A stretch of 64,000 nt of DNA from Saccharibacillus sp. O23 (GCF_002205895.1 NZ_NJDE01000006.1:124001-188000); one strand, 5' to 3'; shown: positions 44,997-54,041, counted from the first letter of the stretch. The notes: generated from the letters alone by a model not told the origin. A program made the numbers and translations.

Positions 44997-47900
44997 GTGA
45001 GTACATTCTCCTCCCACAAAATCGGCCAGCAGTTGTACACGCGCGCGCGCAGCGGCATTTTCCGGGATACCGAAGGCTATGACACGATCGCGCGTTCGAA
45101 CGGTCTGGATGATCAATTCGTCAAAAAAACGCTGCACCCGCTCTGCGCTTACGACGCGCCGGCCGAACTGACGGCTTCCGGAGTCAAAGAAGAAGCGGCT
45201 TATCCGGACGCGGTGCATCTGGTGCAGCTCGAGACGGGCGATGTCGTGCTCGGACGGAGTCTCTACAAGTCGGCGGACTTTACGGGGCTGCGGAGCACGT
45301 TTTTCACGCATAACTATGTCGTGCCGGCGGAGAAAGCGGAGCTTCTGGCGTCGGAGTACATGAATTTCCTCTACGCAGCTTACGAAAACGGGGCGGAAAC
45401 GGTCGTCGATACGGCGGAGACCGATCTTGCTTCGGACGGTCTGCCGCGCATGGACGCTTTCGGAGCGGAACGCGTCTCGGACAGCGACGCACCCGACGTT
45501 TCGCCGCGCGCCGAACGAAACGCCGGAGCCGCTCGCGGCAGGACGCTTCCCGAGCTGGAGTCGCTGCCGATCCGCGCGGATCTTCCGCAGCCCAAAACGG
45601 GTCTGGAGAAGCTGGCGGAACTGGGCATCGACGGCGCTTCGTTCAAAAGGCTGCTGCTCGCCGTAATGGAATCGGTCAGCGGACGGCGCAAAGTGTACGT
45701 CACGCTGAACGCTCCGATCGCCGAGACGAGCGAGCGCGCGCTGCGCCTGCTCGAAGTGCTGTATGCCGCGCTGCCGCCGGAATTCCGCAGACGTCTCGGA
45801 TTCCTGACGTATTCGCGCGAACCGCACAGCCGCAAAGGCGTCAATCTGACGTTCGTGGAACAGGGTTCGATGCGTCCAGGTGACCGGAATATCGAAAAAG
45901 ATTTCTTGTTCGACTTCTCGCGCGGCCGGATCGTCAACGCGGCCGAAGGAGGAAGTTTGCAGGAGCTGGCGGACTTTCTGCACGACGGGCTGCGCGATCC
46001 TCAGCGGTTGGAACGTTTCTTCGCGTTCGCGGACGAAGCGCTCGGCAGCACGCCGGACGCGCTGAATGTCGAACGGTATCTGGAACTGTCCCGGCTGCTG
46101 CGGATCGAAGAAGGCGACGAGTCGCCTTACGAGAACGATCGTCGAGGCGTGCTGGGACTCTTGTTCCGCTGGATCGAACGGGCGGGCAACACGCGGCTCA
46201 AAGCGCGGATGTTCGATCTGCTCGGCGGCCGTTTCGATCGGGAGATGCAGGATCTGACGGGCGGCAGCGTGCCGGAGCCGGAGCTGCTGCGCGATATCGT
46301 GGCTTATTTCCGGGTCGGAGGCAAAGGCGCGACGGCGCAGGTCATGCGTTATCTGCTGATCTTGATGCCGATGGTCACGCGCCAGAAACGCAAAGACGGC
46401 GGCATGGCGTATTACGCGGTCATCGAAAGCGATCCCGAACTCGCGGACATGTTCTTCTCGACCGTGATCGGCAACCGCCAGACGGCGGGCATGCTGTTCG
46501 AACCGTATCTGGAGCGGAAAATGCAGGCGGCGGAAGACGCTTCGAAGCTGATCCGCATCGTGCAGCAGTGGTCGGACGATCATCCGGGGCTGCTGAACAA
46601 CGAGCATTTCTGCGATACGTCCCGAAGAATGCTCGGCAGCAAGCTGCGTCATGCCGAAGATCCGGTAGCGGCGGTGCGCGGCGTGGTCGAGACGCTGCGC
46701 GGCGACGGCGGCCCGATGGCGCATCCGGTGGACGGTCCCGTCGGCGAAGAGCTGATGAACCATCCGCTGTGCGTCACGCTGGCGGACGAAGCGATCCAAT
46801 ATCTGCTGGACGAATGGGAATGGGACAAAGTTACGCTTCAGCAGGTGACCGGACTCGGTTTCCTGTTCGAAGGCGAGACGGAAGAAGAACGCCGCAAGAA
46901 AGTGCGCGGACCGCGCGGAACGGGCAAATACGCCGCGCTGCGCGCCGCGTACCTGTGGTTCACGCAGCAGCGGCCGGATGCGGGACTGCTCGAAGAACTC
47001 GGCATGCGGGAAATGGACGAAGTGCAGATGCTCGGCAAACGCCTGCTGCCCGCGGAGATCGCGGCGGGGCGGTATCAACGGTTGCTGCCGGCGTTCTCGC
47101 GCAGCTTAAGCGGCGGCGGCGAAGACGTCGATTACCGACGGCTCGTGGAATCCGTGCGCACGAACACCGCCCGTTCGGGCGGGCGCGAAGCGCTGTATAC
47201 GTTCTTCGCTTGGACGGCGACGCAGGAGCCTTACGTGCATGGACGCAAGTTCGATCCGGCGTACGAAGCCGAGATCGTTCGCTATTTCGCGGCGCATGAC
47301 CGCGAAGCGTTCAAAGACAAGAACAACCGGCGCGATTATTTCGAAGGCGCGCCGGGACCGCTTGCGGCGGTGTACCGCAAGATTCAGGCGCAGCAGGCTT
47401 CGCCGCTGGTGCGCTGGATGCGCCGCAACCGCGGTTTGACGCTGCTCCTGATGGGCGTGCTCGCTCTGCTGATCGTCGGCGGAGCGACCGTCGGCGTGCT
47501 GTACGGCACGGGCGTGCTCGGCGGAGAGAAAGAAACCGCGCAGGTTTCCGATCCGAACGGAGCGAACAGCGCGGCCGTGCCGGGTACGGACGAAGAAACG
47601 GAGCCGGCCGACGACGCGGCCGCGCAGCCGAAGTTCCTGCTGACCGTTCCGGCCGACGCGAAGGACGGAGCGCTGGCGTTCAATTTCCGCACGGCGGAAG
47701 AGCGTGATGCTTTTCTGGCTTCGGCGTCCGCGATCGAGCTGACGCTCGAAGACGGCACGACCGCGACGCTGGATCGGGCAGAGCTTGAAGCGGGAGACGA
47801 TCCGGCTCCGGGTTCGGATGCCGGAACGACCGGCGAAGCGGGGAACGGTACGGGAACCGATGCGAACGGAGCCGGTTCCGGTGCGACCGGCAGCGATGCG

Positions 47901-48407
47901 GCCGGAACTGACGCAAACGGAACGGGCGGAACCGGCTCGGATGCGACCGGTACGGGCGGAGCGGCTGCCGGAGACGGGGCAGGCGCGGCCGGCGGCGATC
48001 AAGCCGGCGGAACTTCCGGTACGGGAACCGATGCGGCCGATCCGGGGGCCGCGGGCAGCGGTTCCGGCGACGCGGGCGCCGGAACGAACGGTGATGTCGG
48101 CACGGATTCGGGTGCCGACGGCAGTGCCGGAACCGGCAGCGACGCCGCCGGTTCGGACGCTTCGGGCGCGGCGGATCCGGCCGCGCCGGGGGATTCGTCC
48201 GCTGCGGCAGGCGCGGACGGCACCGACGCTTCGGCGGCCGCAGGCGCCGAAGGATCGACGGGGTCCGCCGCCGCGCAGGCGGACCCGAGCGATTACCGCT
48301 ATGCGGCCGTCTATCGGCCCGCGGCGGAATTGCCTTCCCCCGTCAAGTCGGCAACCGTCGACGGGGAACGGTACGGCATCGTCGACAGCCCAGCGGTCGA
48401 CGAATAA
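44997..48407 (+). CDS. GTPase-associated protein (GAP1-like) with membrane segment and Gly/Ala-rich tail
   Basis: An 1136-residue protein starting at GTG 44997, with GGGGAGAG overlapping the end of the GTPase gene. The N-terminal region (QQLYTRARSGIF, EGYDTIARSNGL, then STFFTHNYVV) fits the GAP1-N2 type of GTPase-associated proteins; a long helical middle (about 200-800) follows. One membrane segment (about 815-837) puts the last 299 residues outside: a small strand-helix module (about 875-930) and a low-complexity Gly/Ala/Thr/Ser/Asp tail (about 935-1097), then a short Tyr-containing end. The linker resembles a wall-spanning spacer. It links a cytoplasmic GTPase to the cell surface. Confidence 0.8.
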   Translation: MSTFSSHKIGQQLYTRARSGIFRDTEGYDTIARSNGLDDQFVKKTLHPLCAYDAPAELTASGVKEEAAYPDAVHLVQLETGDVVLGRSLYKSADFTGLRSTFFTHNYVVPAEKAELLASEYMNFLYAAYENGAETVVDTAETDLASDGLPRMDAFGAERVSDSDAPDVSPRAERNAGAARGRTLPELESLPIRADLPQPKTGLEKLAELGIDGASFKRLLLAVMESVSGRRKVYVTLNAPIAETSERALRLLEVLYAALPPEFRRRLGFLTYSREPHSRKGVNLTFVEQGSMRPGDRNIEKDFLFDFSRGRIVNAAEGGSLQELADFLHDGLRDPQRLERFFAFADEALGSTPDALNVERYLELSRLLRIEEGDESPYENDRRGVLGLLFRWIERAGNTRLKARMFDLLGGRFDREMQDLTGGSVPEPELLRDIVAYFRVGGKGATAQVMRYLLILMPMVTRQKRKDGGMAYYAVIESDPELADMFFSTVIGNRQTAGMLFEPYLERKMQAAEDASKLIRIVQQWSDDHPGLLNNEHFCDTSRRMLGSKLRHAEDPVAAVRGVVETLRGDGGPMAHPVDGPVGEELMNHPLCVTLADEAIQYLLDEWEWDKVTLQQVTGLGFLFEGETEEERRKKVRGPRGTGKYAALRAAYLWFTQQRPDAGLLEELGMREMDEVQMLGKRLLPAEIAAGRYQRLLPAFSRSLSGGGEDVDYRRLVESVRTNTARSGGREALYTFFAWTATQEPYVHGRKFDPAYEAEIVRYFAAHDREAFKDKNNRRDYFEGAPGPLAAVYRKIQAQQASPLVRWMRRNRGLTLLLMGVLALLIVGGATVGVLYGTGVLGGEKETAQVSDPNGANSAAVPGTDEETEPADDAAAQPKFLLTVPADAKDGALAFNFRTAEERDAFLASASAIELTLEDGTTATLDRAELEAGDDPAPGSDAGTTGEAGNGTGTDANGAGSGATGSDAAGTDANGTGGTGSDATGTGGAAAGDGAGAAGGDQAGGTSGTGTDAADPGAAGSGSGDAGAGTNGDVGTDSGADGSAGTGSDAAGSDASGAADPAAPGDSSAAAGADGTDASAAAGAEGSTGSAAAQADPSDYRYAAVYRPAAELPSPVKSATVDGERYGIVDSPAVDE

Positions 48408-48409
48408 GA

Positions 48410-48466
48410 GCAGCAGCCCGACCGGGCGAGGCATCGGCCTCTCCCGGTCGGGCTTTTTGCTGTTGT
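48410..48466 (+). terminator. terminator of the GTPase/GAP1 operon
   Basis: AGCCCGACCGGG at 48415-48426 pairs with CCCGGTCGGGCT at 48443-48454, with an inner GAGG/CCTC stem and a T run. Confidence 0.9.
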
Positions 48467-48504
48467 TTTTGCGGCGTAACGGCGTCTGTCTCGATGCTTC
48501 GCTT

Positions 48505-48706
48505 CTAACGGAACGAGGCGACGCTTAGAGCCGATTTTCGGCTTTTTCGGAATTCTAACGGAACCAGATGACGCTTAGAACGGAAAACAGCGGTTTTTTC
48601 GGTTTTTTTGCCCCTTTTTGCGCGGCTAACGGAATGAGGATCCGTTAGCGATCCGAAACGCAATAAAATCTTGCTCTAACGGAATGACGATCCGTTAGAG
48701 CAAGAT
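48505..48706 (+). repeat. CTAACGGA short palindromic repeats, locus 1
   Basis: Four 23-24 bp repeats lie at 48505-48528 and 48555-48578 (type A, ending GACGCTTAG) and at 48626-48648 and 48676-48698 (type B, ending GATCCGTTAG). Each starts CTAACGGA. The fourth is extended into a perfect 16-bp inverted repeat at 48668-48706 with a seven-base loop. The same set recurs at 63067-63260. The rest of this 534-bp gap shows only tiny frames that I do not trust. Confidence 0.75.
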
Positions 48707-48941
48707 TGATCGCGACAAAATCGGATTCGAGCTTACCGAAAGAACCGCTGTAAGCATTCGTTGATCGAATTTTGCAGCCGAAGGTAGAGAACGACCGCCG
48801 AATGTTTAATAAGAAAAATAGGGAGAAGATGGAGGCGGTTACATGTATTCGGCGTTATGGTTATGTTCAGAGCATGAAGAGCCGGACAGCCTTCATTTCA
48901 GCAAATTCTAACCTATTCTAACCAGATTTGAGGTCGCACAC

Positions 48942-49334
48942 ATGGACGCAGACGGAAGATCGGCTTACGGCGCAGGCGTGGAACATTACGAGCAAGGCGA
49001 TTATCGAGAAGCGATTCGCGAGCTGCTGAATTCGGCCGATCTTCGGGAGCATTTTAAGACGTGCGAGCGCCTATTCGATGCGTATTCTGCGATCGGCGAC
49101 GAAGCGCGTGCGGACGTATGGATCGGCCGAGCTTTTGCGCTGAATCCAGCGAACGCTCAAGTCGCCTGCAAATTCTCGGAGGTTCTGATCCGCGAACAGC
49201 GTTTGGCGGAAGCGGCGCAGATCCTGCAAAAGCTGTTGGCGCGGCATCCGTCTTACGGGCCGGCTCGCAGACTGCTGAGAACGATAGAGAACGGAAACGA
49301 AGCGGCAGGCCCGGAAGGAGAGGAGCCGATATGA
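48942..49334 (+). CDS. small TPR protein
   Basis: A 130-residue soluble protein made of about three TPR helix pairs: VEHYEQGDYREAIREL, AYSAIGDEARADVWIGRAF with LNP, and SEVLIREQRLAEAAQIL with a HPS turn. It begins a four-gene run with overlapping ends; its TGA overlaps the next ATG in ATGA. The ribosome site is weak (GAGGT). TPR proteins bind other proteins; here it probably works with the 222-aa TPR protein. It begins the small-protein cluster interpreted as immunity genes. Confidence 0.75.
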   Translation: MDADGRSAYGAGVEHYEQGDYREAIRELLNSADLREHFKTCERLFDAYSAIGDEARADVWIGRAFALNPANAQVACKFSEVLIREQRLAEAAQILQKLLARHPSYGPARRLLRTIENGNEAAGPEGEEPI

Positions 49335-49999
49335 ACGACCATGAGCATGCGATCGAACAATACGAAAACGGGGATTTCGCCGAAGCTTTGGAAAGTTTTC
49401 GCGCGCTGTCGGCTTTATCGGGGAATGATACGGAACGGCTCAATTATATCGGACGCTGCTTGACGGAACTGGGCGAATGGGATGAAGCCGCCGCGATTTT
49501 CGATGAGGCGATCCGGTCGCAGCCGGAGTGGGAACGGCCGTATTTTAACAAGGCTTTCGTACGGCTTAAACAAGGGCGTAAGGATGAAGCCGAGTGGTGG
49601 GCCCGACGAGCGGTGAAGATCGACGAAGATTCCGAAGACGCGTGGTATTATCTGGGCCTGATTTTCGAGAAACAAGGCAAGAAGGCCGCGGCGAAAAAAT
49701 GTTACAAAAAATCGCTGCTGCTCGAACCCGAACAAGAAGAACCGTATATCAATCTCGGCGGCCTGTATTGGGAAGAACGTCAATGGGACCGCAGCATGGA
49801 GCAGTTCCGACAGGCGCTTCGGGTCAATCCGGGTTGCGGCGACGCGCTCTATAATATGGCTTTGCTGCATCTGGACATGAATCATCTGAACGAGAGCCGG
49901 GAACTGCTGAAGCAGCTGTTGGAATCGAATCCGGACGACCGCGAAGCGGCGGAGAAATTGAAAGAAATCTCGATCGATACGAAAGGAGATTCACCATGA
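49331..49999 (+). CDS. TPR protein, 222 aa
   Basis: A 222-residue soluble TPR protein with about six repeats across its whole length, each ending near a proline (SQP, NP, EPEQ); the repeat cores include AIEQYENGDFAEALESF and YYLGLIFEKQGKKAAAKK. The ATG at 49331 overlaps the stop of the first TPR gene, and its own TGA overlaps the ATG of the 55-aa gene, so three genes are coupled. GGAGAGGAG lies upstream. It is a scaffold or adaptor; the partner is unknown. Confidence 0.82.
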   Translation: MNDHEHAIEQYENGDFAEALESFRALSALSGNDTERLNYIGRCLTELGEWDEAAAIFDEAIRSQPEWERPYFNKAFVRLKQGRKDEAEWWARRAVKIDEDSEDAWYYLGLIFEKQGKKAAAKKCYKKSLLLEPEQEEPYINLGGLYWEERQWDRSMEQFRQALRVNPGCGDALYNMALLHLDMNHLNESRELLKQLLESNPDDREAAEKLKEISIDTKGDSP

Positions 50000-50163
50000 C
50001 GATCTTCGGCACGATTCTGATCTTGGGCATCGGACTGTTTCTGATATTCGGAATCAAAACAAGCGTTTCTCCTTGGAAACACGCGGAAGGACTTTCTTTG
50101 AAGATTGCCAGAGGGTTGGGCGTTTTGGGCGTGGTTCTTGGGATCTTCTTGTTATTCAACTGA
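49996..50163 (+). CDS. 55-aa two-pass membrane peptide
   Basis: A 55-residue hydrophobic protein starting MTIFGTILILGIGLFLIF, with membrane segments at residues 2-19 and about 37-54 joined by a short basic loop containing SPWKHAEG. Its ATG overlaps the stop of the TPR gene in ATGA, with AAAGGAG upstream. The coupling and the two clean membrane segments support it as a real gene; function unknown. Confidence 0.7.
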   Translation: MTIFGTILILGIGLFLIFGIKTSVSPWKHAEGLSLKIARGLGVLGVVLGIFLLFN

Positions 50164-50179
50164 GCGGGGAGGAAAAGCG

Positions 50180-50482
50180 ATGAACGATCTGCAATGGCTG
50201 CAAGATTGGTACGCCCGGCAGTGCGACGGCGATTGGGAGCACAGTTGGGGCGTGCGGGTAACGACGCTGGACAATCCCGGCTGGAGGGTGAGCATTCATT
50301 TGGAAGACACGGAGCTGGAAGGGAAGACTTTCACGAAGCTTCAGATCGACCGCACGGAAGAGGACTGGATCTATGCCAAGGTGGAAAACAACTTCTACGA
50401 AGGCGTGGGCGGAGCGCTTAATTTGACCGAGATCTTCGGCGTTTTTTGGGAATGGACGGAGGCGAACGAATGGCGGAATTAA
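50180..50482 (+). CDS. Imm53-family immunity protein
   Basis: A 100-residue acidic protein matching immunity protein 53: an N-terminal LQDWYARQCDGDWEHSWG, then TLDNPGW followed by a beta segment and a C-terminal FWEW. Imm53 proteins are found in polyimmunity loci that neutralise secreted polymorphic toxins of competitors. The ATG at 50180 has GGGGAGG nine bases upstream; the upstream extension in this frame belongs to the 55-aa gene. Its 3' end overlaps the next gene by 13 bases. No cognate toxin is nearby. Confidence 0.8.
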   Translation: MNDLQWLQDWYARQCDGDWEHSWGVRVTTLDNPGWRVSIHLEDTELEGKTFTKLQIDRTEEDWIYAKVENNFYEGVGGALNLTEIFGVFWEWTEANEWRN

Positions 50483-51420
50483 CGGATACGTTCGGCACGT
50501 CGAGCTTCAATTTATCTTTTCACGCTGGGGAAGGGTTGGTGTCGGGATACGAAGAGGATTACAACAACTGGATTCCGATCGTTTACGAGACGAAGATCTG
50601 CGGTCGGTCGTATACGGTAAGTCCGGAAGAGAAAGCTTGTCTCAGCGTGCAGGAGATCTCGTTCATGTTCGCGTCGTTCCGGCGAATCCTGCAAGAGAAG
50701 AGGGAGAGCGGATCGTTCGGCCGAACGGAGATCGCTTCTTCCGATTTGCTCTACAAACTGACCTTCGAACACGAATCGGAAAACGACCGGATCGCTTTCT
50801 CGATTCGGACGATCGAAGCGATTCGCACGTACGGAGCGATTCAAGGCGTGGAGATGGAGCTTCAGATGACCGTCGAATTCGAAGCGTTCGAACGCTTCGG
50901 CCGGGAACTGGGACAGGAGCTGCTGCCGATTCTGGCCCGGTACGGGTTGAAGCTGGCCGAAACGGATTGGCGCCGACAACAAGAAGCGTTCGTGCAGGAG
51001 CGAATGCGGGCGGTAGGCGAATTGGCGGCGAGCGGCAGCACGATCGAAAACGATATTCTGCTTCGGGAGTTGGCCGAGACGGACGATCCCCGGCTGCGAA
51101 ACGAGCTTGCGCTGGCCTTATCCGATCTGGGCGAGGAGCAGGCGGTCGACGTCTTGATCGAACTGGTGCAGCAGCGCAGAACGCAAGGGTATCGCGGAAC
51201 GCTGTTATATGCGCTGGAACCGCTGGATTATGCCCGGCATCATAAAGTCTTGATCGAGCAGTTGGTCGGAGGCGGTTACGAGGCGAGCGCGCAGGCGTAT
51301 ACGCTGCTGGAGAAGATCTCGTCGACGTTTACCGAAAGCGAGCGGGAAGCTTATCGAACGCGAATCGCGGATAAATTGGGATTATTGAACGGAGCGCTCT
51401 CGCTGTTCGACCCACGCTAG
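50470..51420 (+). CDS. HEAT-repeat protein with N-terminal beta domain, ends in MITE
   Basis: A 316-residue soluble protein. The first half (about 1-165) is beta-rich with acidic loops, of unrecognised family; the second half (about 170-300) shows HEAT-like helix pairs (NDILLRELAETDDPRLRNEL and following). The ATG at 50470 has GGAGG seven bases before it and overlaps the Imm53 gene. The TAG stop comes from the first bases of a MITE, so the original C-terminus may have been longer or different. Context suggests an immunity-like role. Confidence 0.72.
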   Translation: MAELTDTFGTSSFNLSFHAGEGLVSGYEEDYNNWIPIVYETKICGRSYTVSPEEKACLSVQEISFMFASFRRILQEKRESGSFGRTEIASSDLLYKLTFEHESENDRIAFSIRTIEAIRTYGAIQGVEMELQMTVEFEAFERFGRELGQELLPILARYGLKLAETDWRRQQEAFVQERMRAVGELAASGSTIENDILLRELAETDDPRLRNELALALSDLGEEQAVDVLIELVQQRRTQGYRGTLLYALEPLDYARHHKVLIEQLVGGGYEASAQAYTLLEKISSTFTESEREAYRTRIADKLGLLNGALSLFDPR

Positions 51421-51582
51421 GGCGTGTCTTCAAACCTCGATGGAAGCAGATTTTGCCGAATTTTCGTGCTAAACAAGGAACTTTCCTGCAGGCGTGCCGG
51501 GGCACGTCAAAGGGAAGTGACGCGGTAGAGCGCGAAAAGGCGGTAAAAGATGCACATTAGCAGGTTTGAAGACGTGCCCTAG
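51417..51582. mobile_element. 166-bp palindromic MITE
   Basis: The ends CTAGGGC and GCCCTAG extend into about 21-bp terminal inverted repeats (GTCTTCAAACCT at the left, AGGTTTGAAGAC at the right; two mismatches), and most of the interior also folds back on itself, for example CCG-TTTTCG against CGAAAA-CGG. No coding capacity. A clear target duplication is not seen. The left end supplies the stop codon of the upstream gene. Confidence 0.75.
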
Positions 51583-51621
51583 GAGACACGCGCTATAGAG
51601 ATCGAGGAAGGAGGCAATCGT

Positions 51622-52659
51622 TTGCGGCTGTGGCTGAAAATAAGTCTAAGCACGCTCGGCGTCTGCGGCATCGCGCTCGTCGCATGGCTGCTGCTGGGAT
51701 ATACCGCGAATTTTCAGAGGACGCCCGATCTGATCGCTACGGTGAAGCTGTTTATGATCGCGCTGCCGCTGTTTCTGCTGTCGCTGCTCTGTTTGCTGTC
51801 GGTCAGGACGCCGAAGATCCAACTGCGTTTGCCGCTGCATCTTGCTTTGTTAGGCGCGACCATTCTTATGGGAATCTTCGCTTGGAACGATGCGCGCACG
51901 ATCGAGCGCGTCGGGTGGTTGGAGCCGTACGTACAATCGGATACGCTCAAGATTACCGAAGACGGACGTTACGTGTATCAAGTGGAAGTGGCGAACCTTG
52001 CGCAGCGCAACCGTTCCGCGCGGCTGTTCGTGGAGAAAAGGGAAGGCGGATGGGAACAACGGATTCGGCTGGAAATGTCGGCGCAGGAGATGCACGACAT
52101 GGTTTACAGCGGTTCCGATTGGGGGCGGTTGGTCGCCGGGGAAGGAGCATATGGCTTCGTGTTGTCTCCGACGGACGAGGTGCCGGAAGCCGATTGGAAT
52201 TTCGCTGTCGATCTGAAGAACGGGCAGGCTCATAGGGATGATCCTCCGGGCCGCGACCGGCGGAGCGCCTCGATCGACGAGCTGACTCCGGATGAACGAG
52301 AAGCGCTCGTGATGCCGGATCATCCTGTCGATTCGCCTCGCGGCAAATTCCGGGCTTCGATGACGCCGATCGACGATCCCGTGGTTAGACGATTCGAGGT
52401 AGCGGTCACGGAGCCGGCAACAGGAAACCGGATCGTGCTCGAAGACGGGCTGCGTGCGAGAGACAATAATTTCGTGCTGTGGGACGAGCGGGGCCGCCTC
52501 TGGATCTACAGCGGCGACACCGGAACGACGGTATGGACCGACGCGCAAGGTGAATGGGAAAGCGTGCCTTATACGTCTGGCGACCACAACGAAGACTTGA
52601 GTCTGCCGGATCTGCTGGCGAAACTGCGGCCTGCGCTGATCCCGCCGGAAAGCGAATAA
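51622..52659 (+). CDS. three-pass membrane protein with outer or cytoplasmic beta domain, unknown
   Basis: A 345-residue membrane protein, family not recognised. Three hydrophobic segments (about residues 5-27, 40-62 and 72-90) are followed by about 250 residues rich in beta strands and charged turns, containing a YVYQVEVANL strand and a FVLWDERGRLWIYSGD strand. TTG 51622 is the start, with AAGGAGG seven bases upstream. It lies directly after the MITE. A role in the surrounding immunity-type cluster is possible but not shown. Confidence 0.7.
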   Translation: MRLWLKISLSTLGVCGIALVAWLLLGYTANFQRTPDLIATVKLFMIALPLFLLSLLCLLSVRTPKIQLRLPLHLALLGATILMGIFAWNDARTIERVGWLEPYVQSDTLKITEDGRYVYQVEVANLAQRNRSARLFVEKREGGWEQRIRLEMSAQEMHDMVYSGSDWGRLVAGEGAYGFVLSPTDEVPEADWNFAVDLKNGQAHRDDPPGRDRRSASIDELTPDEREALVMPDHPVDSPRGKFRASMTPIDDPVVRRFEVAVTEPATGNRIVLEDGLRARDNNFVLWDERGRLWIYSGDTGTTVWTDAQGEWESVPYTSGDHNEDLSLPDLLAKLRPALIPPESE

Positions 52660-52761
52660 AGCTTCGCAAAAAAATCCCTTCGAAGCAAACAGGTCGGGAA
52701 ATCGCCTGCTGCTTTAAAGGGAGCGTAAGGTGTGGACCAAGACGCCGCTAACGCAAGCGGA

Positions 52762-53130
52762 TCAGCCTTTGTCGTGAAGCGTGATGCGGTAACCGTCCGG
52801 ATCGACAAACGTAAACGTTCTTCCGAACGGCCCGTCGATCGGGGCGGAGACGATCTCGACGCCTGCCGCGGCAAGTTTGTCGTGAATCTCCTGCGCGTCG
52901 GGAGCATACAACCACAGCGCGACGCCGAGTCCCGGCAAGCTGCCCGAACCGAGTTCGGTGCCCGGCAGCAGATCGCGAAGAGCGAAAGCGATCGGTCGGG
53001 TGTCGAAGACTACGGCATGCGGCGGTCCCGATTGCGAACGGACGAGTCCGAGATGGTTCTGATAAAATTCGGCGGAGCTTTCCAGATTGCTGACTTGAAG
53101 CGAGATGAAGTCGGGTCCGATGGTTGGCAA
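52762..53130 (-). CDS. VOC-family (glyoxalase-like) protein
   Basis: A 122-residue single VOC domain with two beta-alpha-beta-beta-beta modules: FISLQVSNLESSAEFYQNHLGL at the start and FTFVDPDGYRITLHD at the end. Possible metal or ligand residues are present, but such proteins range from dioxygenases to antibiotic-binding proteins, so the substrate cannot be given. The start is TTG 53130 with AAGGAGG seven bases upstream. It is the only leftward gene in this cluster. Confidence 0.87.
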   Translation of the reverse strand: MPTIGPDFISLQVSNLESSAEFYQNHLGLVRSQSGPPHAVVFDTRPIAFALRDLLPGTELGSGSLPGLGVALWLYAPDAQEIHDKLAAAGVEIVSAPIDGPFGRTFTFVDPDGYRITLHDKG

Positions 53131-53292
53131 GATAAATCCTCCTTAGATGTAGGTGCTGAATGTGCTTAACGTTTCTATAGTCTTAGGATAGACTCCCTCT
53201 ACTGACAGCAGTATGTCAGGAGTTAAATTGTCCGACGCGGGAATTTGTTTGTTAGGGCTATATCGATCGAGATAGGAAGGAGGCGCGCGCAG

Positions 53293-53940
53293 ATGGACTT
53301 TTTGCAGGAACTGAATCGCGAACTCGACGAGTTCTGGTCTTGGGCGGAAACGACTCGCGAAGCGTACGAGCGAGATTCGAGTTCGTCTTTGATTGAGGAT
53401 GTCTGCTTATATTCCGAATGGGACAAGATCCTGCATCTGACCGGAGTAATCATCGCCGAACTGGCGACAAATCCGGATTCCGAAGCGAAGATCCAAGCCG
53501 TGCTGTTGGTGATGGCTCTGAACAACGAAGACCAAGACATTCTCGATCGATGCGAAGAAGGGCTTCATGGAGAAGCGGCTTGGCAGGTCATCCGGCGAGG
53601 CGCCGTCTTCCATGCTTACGAGACAAGATGGCAGATCGCCGAATGGATTCGCCGCAGCGATCAGGCAGAATGGAACGGGGTTCTGGAGACGCTGCTGAAA
53701 GACGACGATAAATACGTTCAAAGAAGAGCTTTGTTGGCGATGGCCGAGAAGCTTCCTTCGTTAGCCGACGAATATGCGCTCGAGAAAATCAAAGACGAAG
53801 ATTTCATGTTGAGATTGGTGTCTTTGCGGATCTTGAACGAACATGATTCGCCTGATCTGAACGAATCGCTGGACTTTTTGTCCGAAGATCCCGAACCGCT
53901 GATCCGGAGAGAAGTCGAAGAGATTCGAAGCCTGCTGTAA
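53293..53940 (+). CDS. HEAT-repeat protein, 215 aa
   Basis: A 215-residue acidic, all-helical protein with four or five HEAT-like repeats (SEAKIQAVLLVMALNNED, DKYVQRRALLAMAEKLP and FMLRLVSLRILNEHDSP). The ATG at 53293 has AAGGAGG nine bases before it; an earlier in-frame ATG at 53245 lacks one. HEAT proteins like this are common in contact-dependent toxin immunity arrays of Bacillota; function otherwise unknown. Confidence 0.78.
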   Translation: MDFLQELNRELDEFWSWAETTREAYERDSSSSLIEDVCLYSEWDKILHLTGVIIAELATNPDSEAKIQAVLLVMALNNEDQDILDRCEEGLHGEAAWQVIRRGAVFHAYETRWQIAEWIRRSDQAEWNGVLETLLKDDDKYVQRRALLAMAEKLPSLADEYALEKIKDEDFMLRLVSLRILNEHDSPDLNESLDFLSEDPEPLIRREVEEIRSLL

Positions 53941-54041
53941 AACTCGATGTATCGAAAACGCGATCAAGCCGAACGTTCGGCAAAAAATAGGAAATCGGAT
54001 CCGAATACGATAAAAAAAGAGATGAAGGAGGACCGACCCCG

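Noticed and set aside
48803-48922. 39-residue plus-strand frame MFNKKNREKMEAV... and a 22-residue frame at about 48843 behind GGAGG
   Set aside because: The two frames overlap each other and neither shows family features; codon use is not like neighbours.
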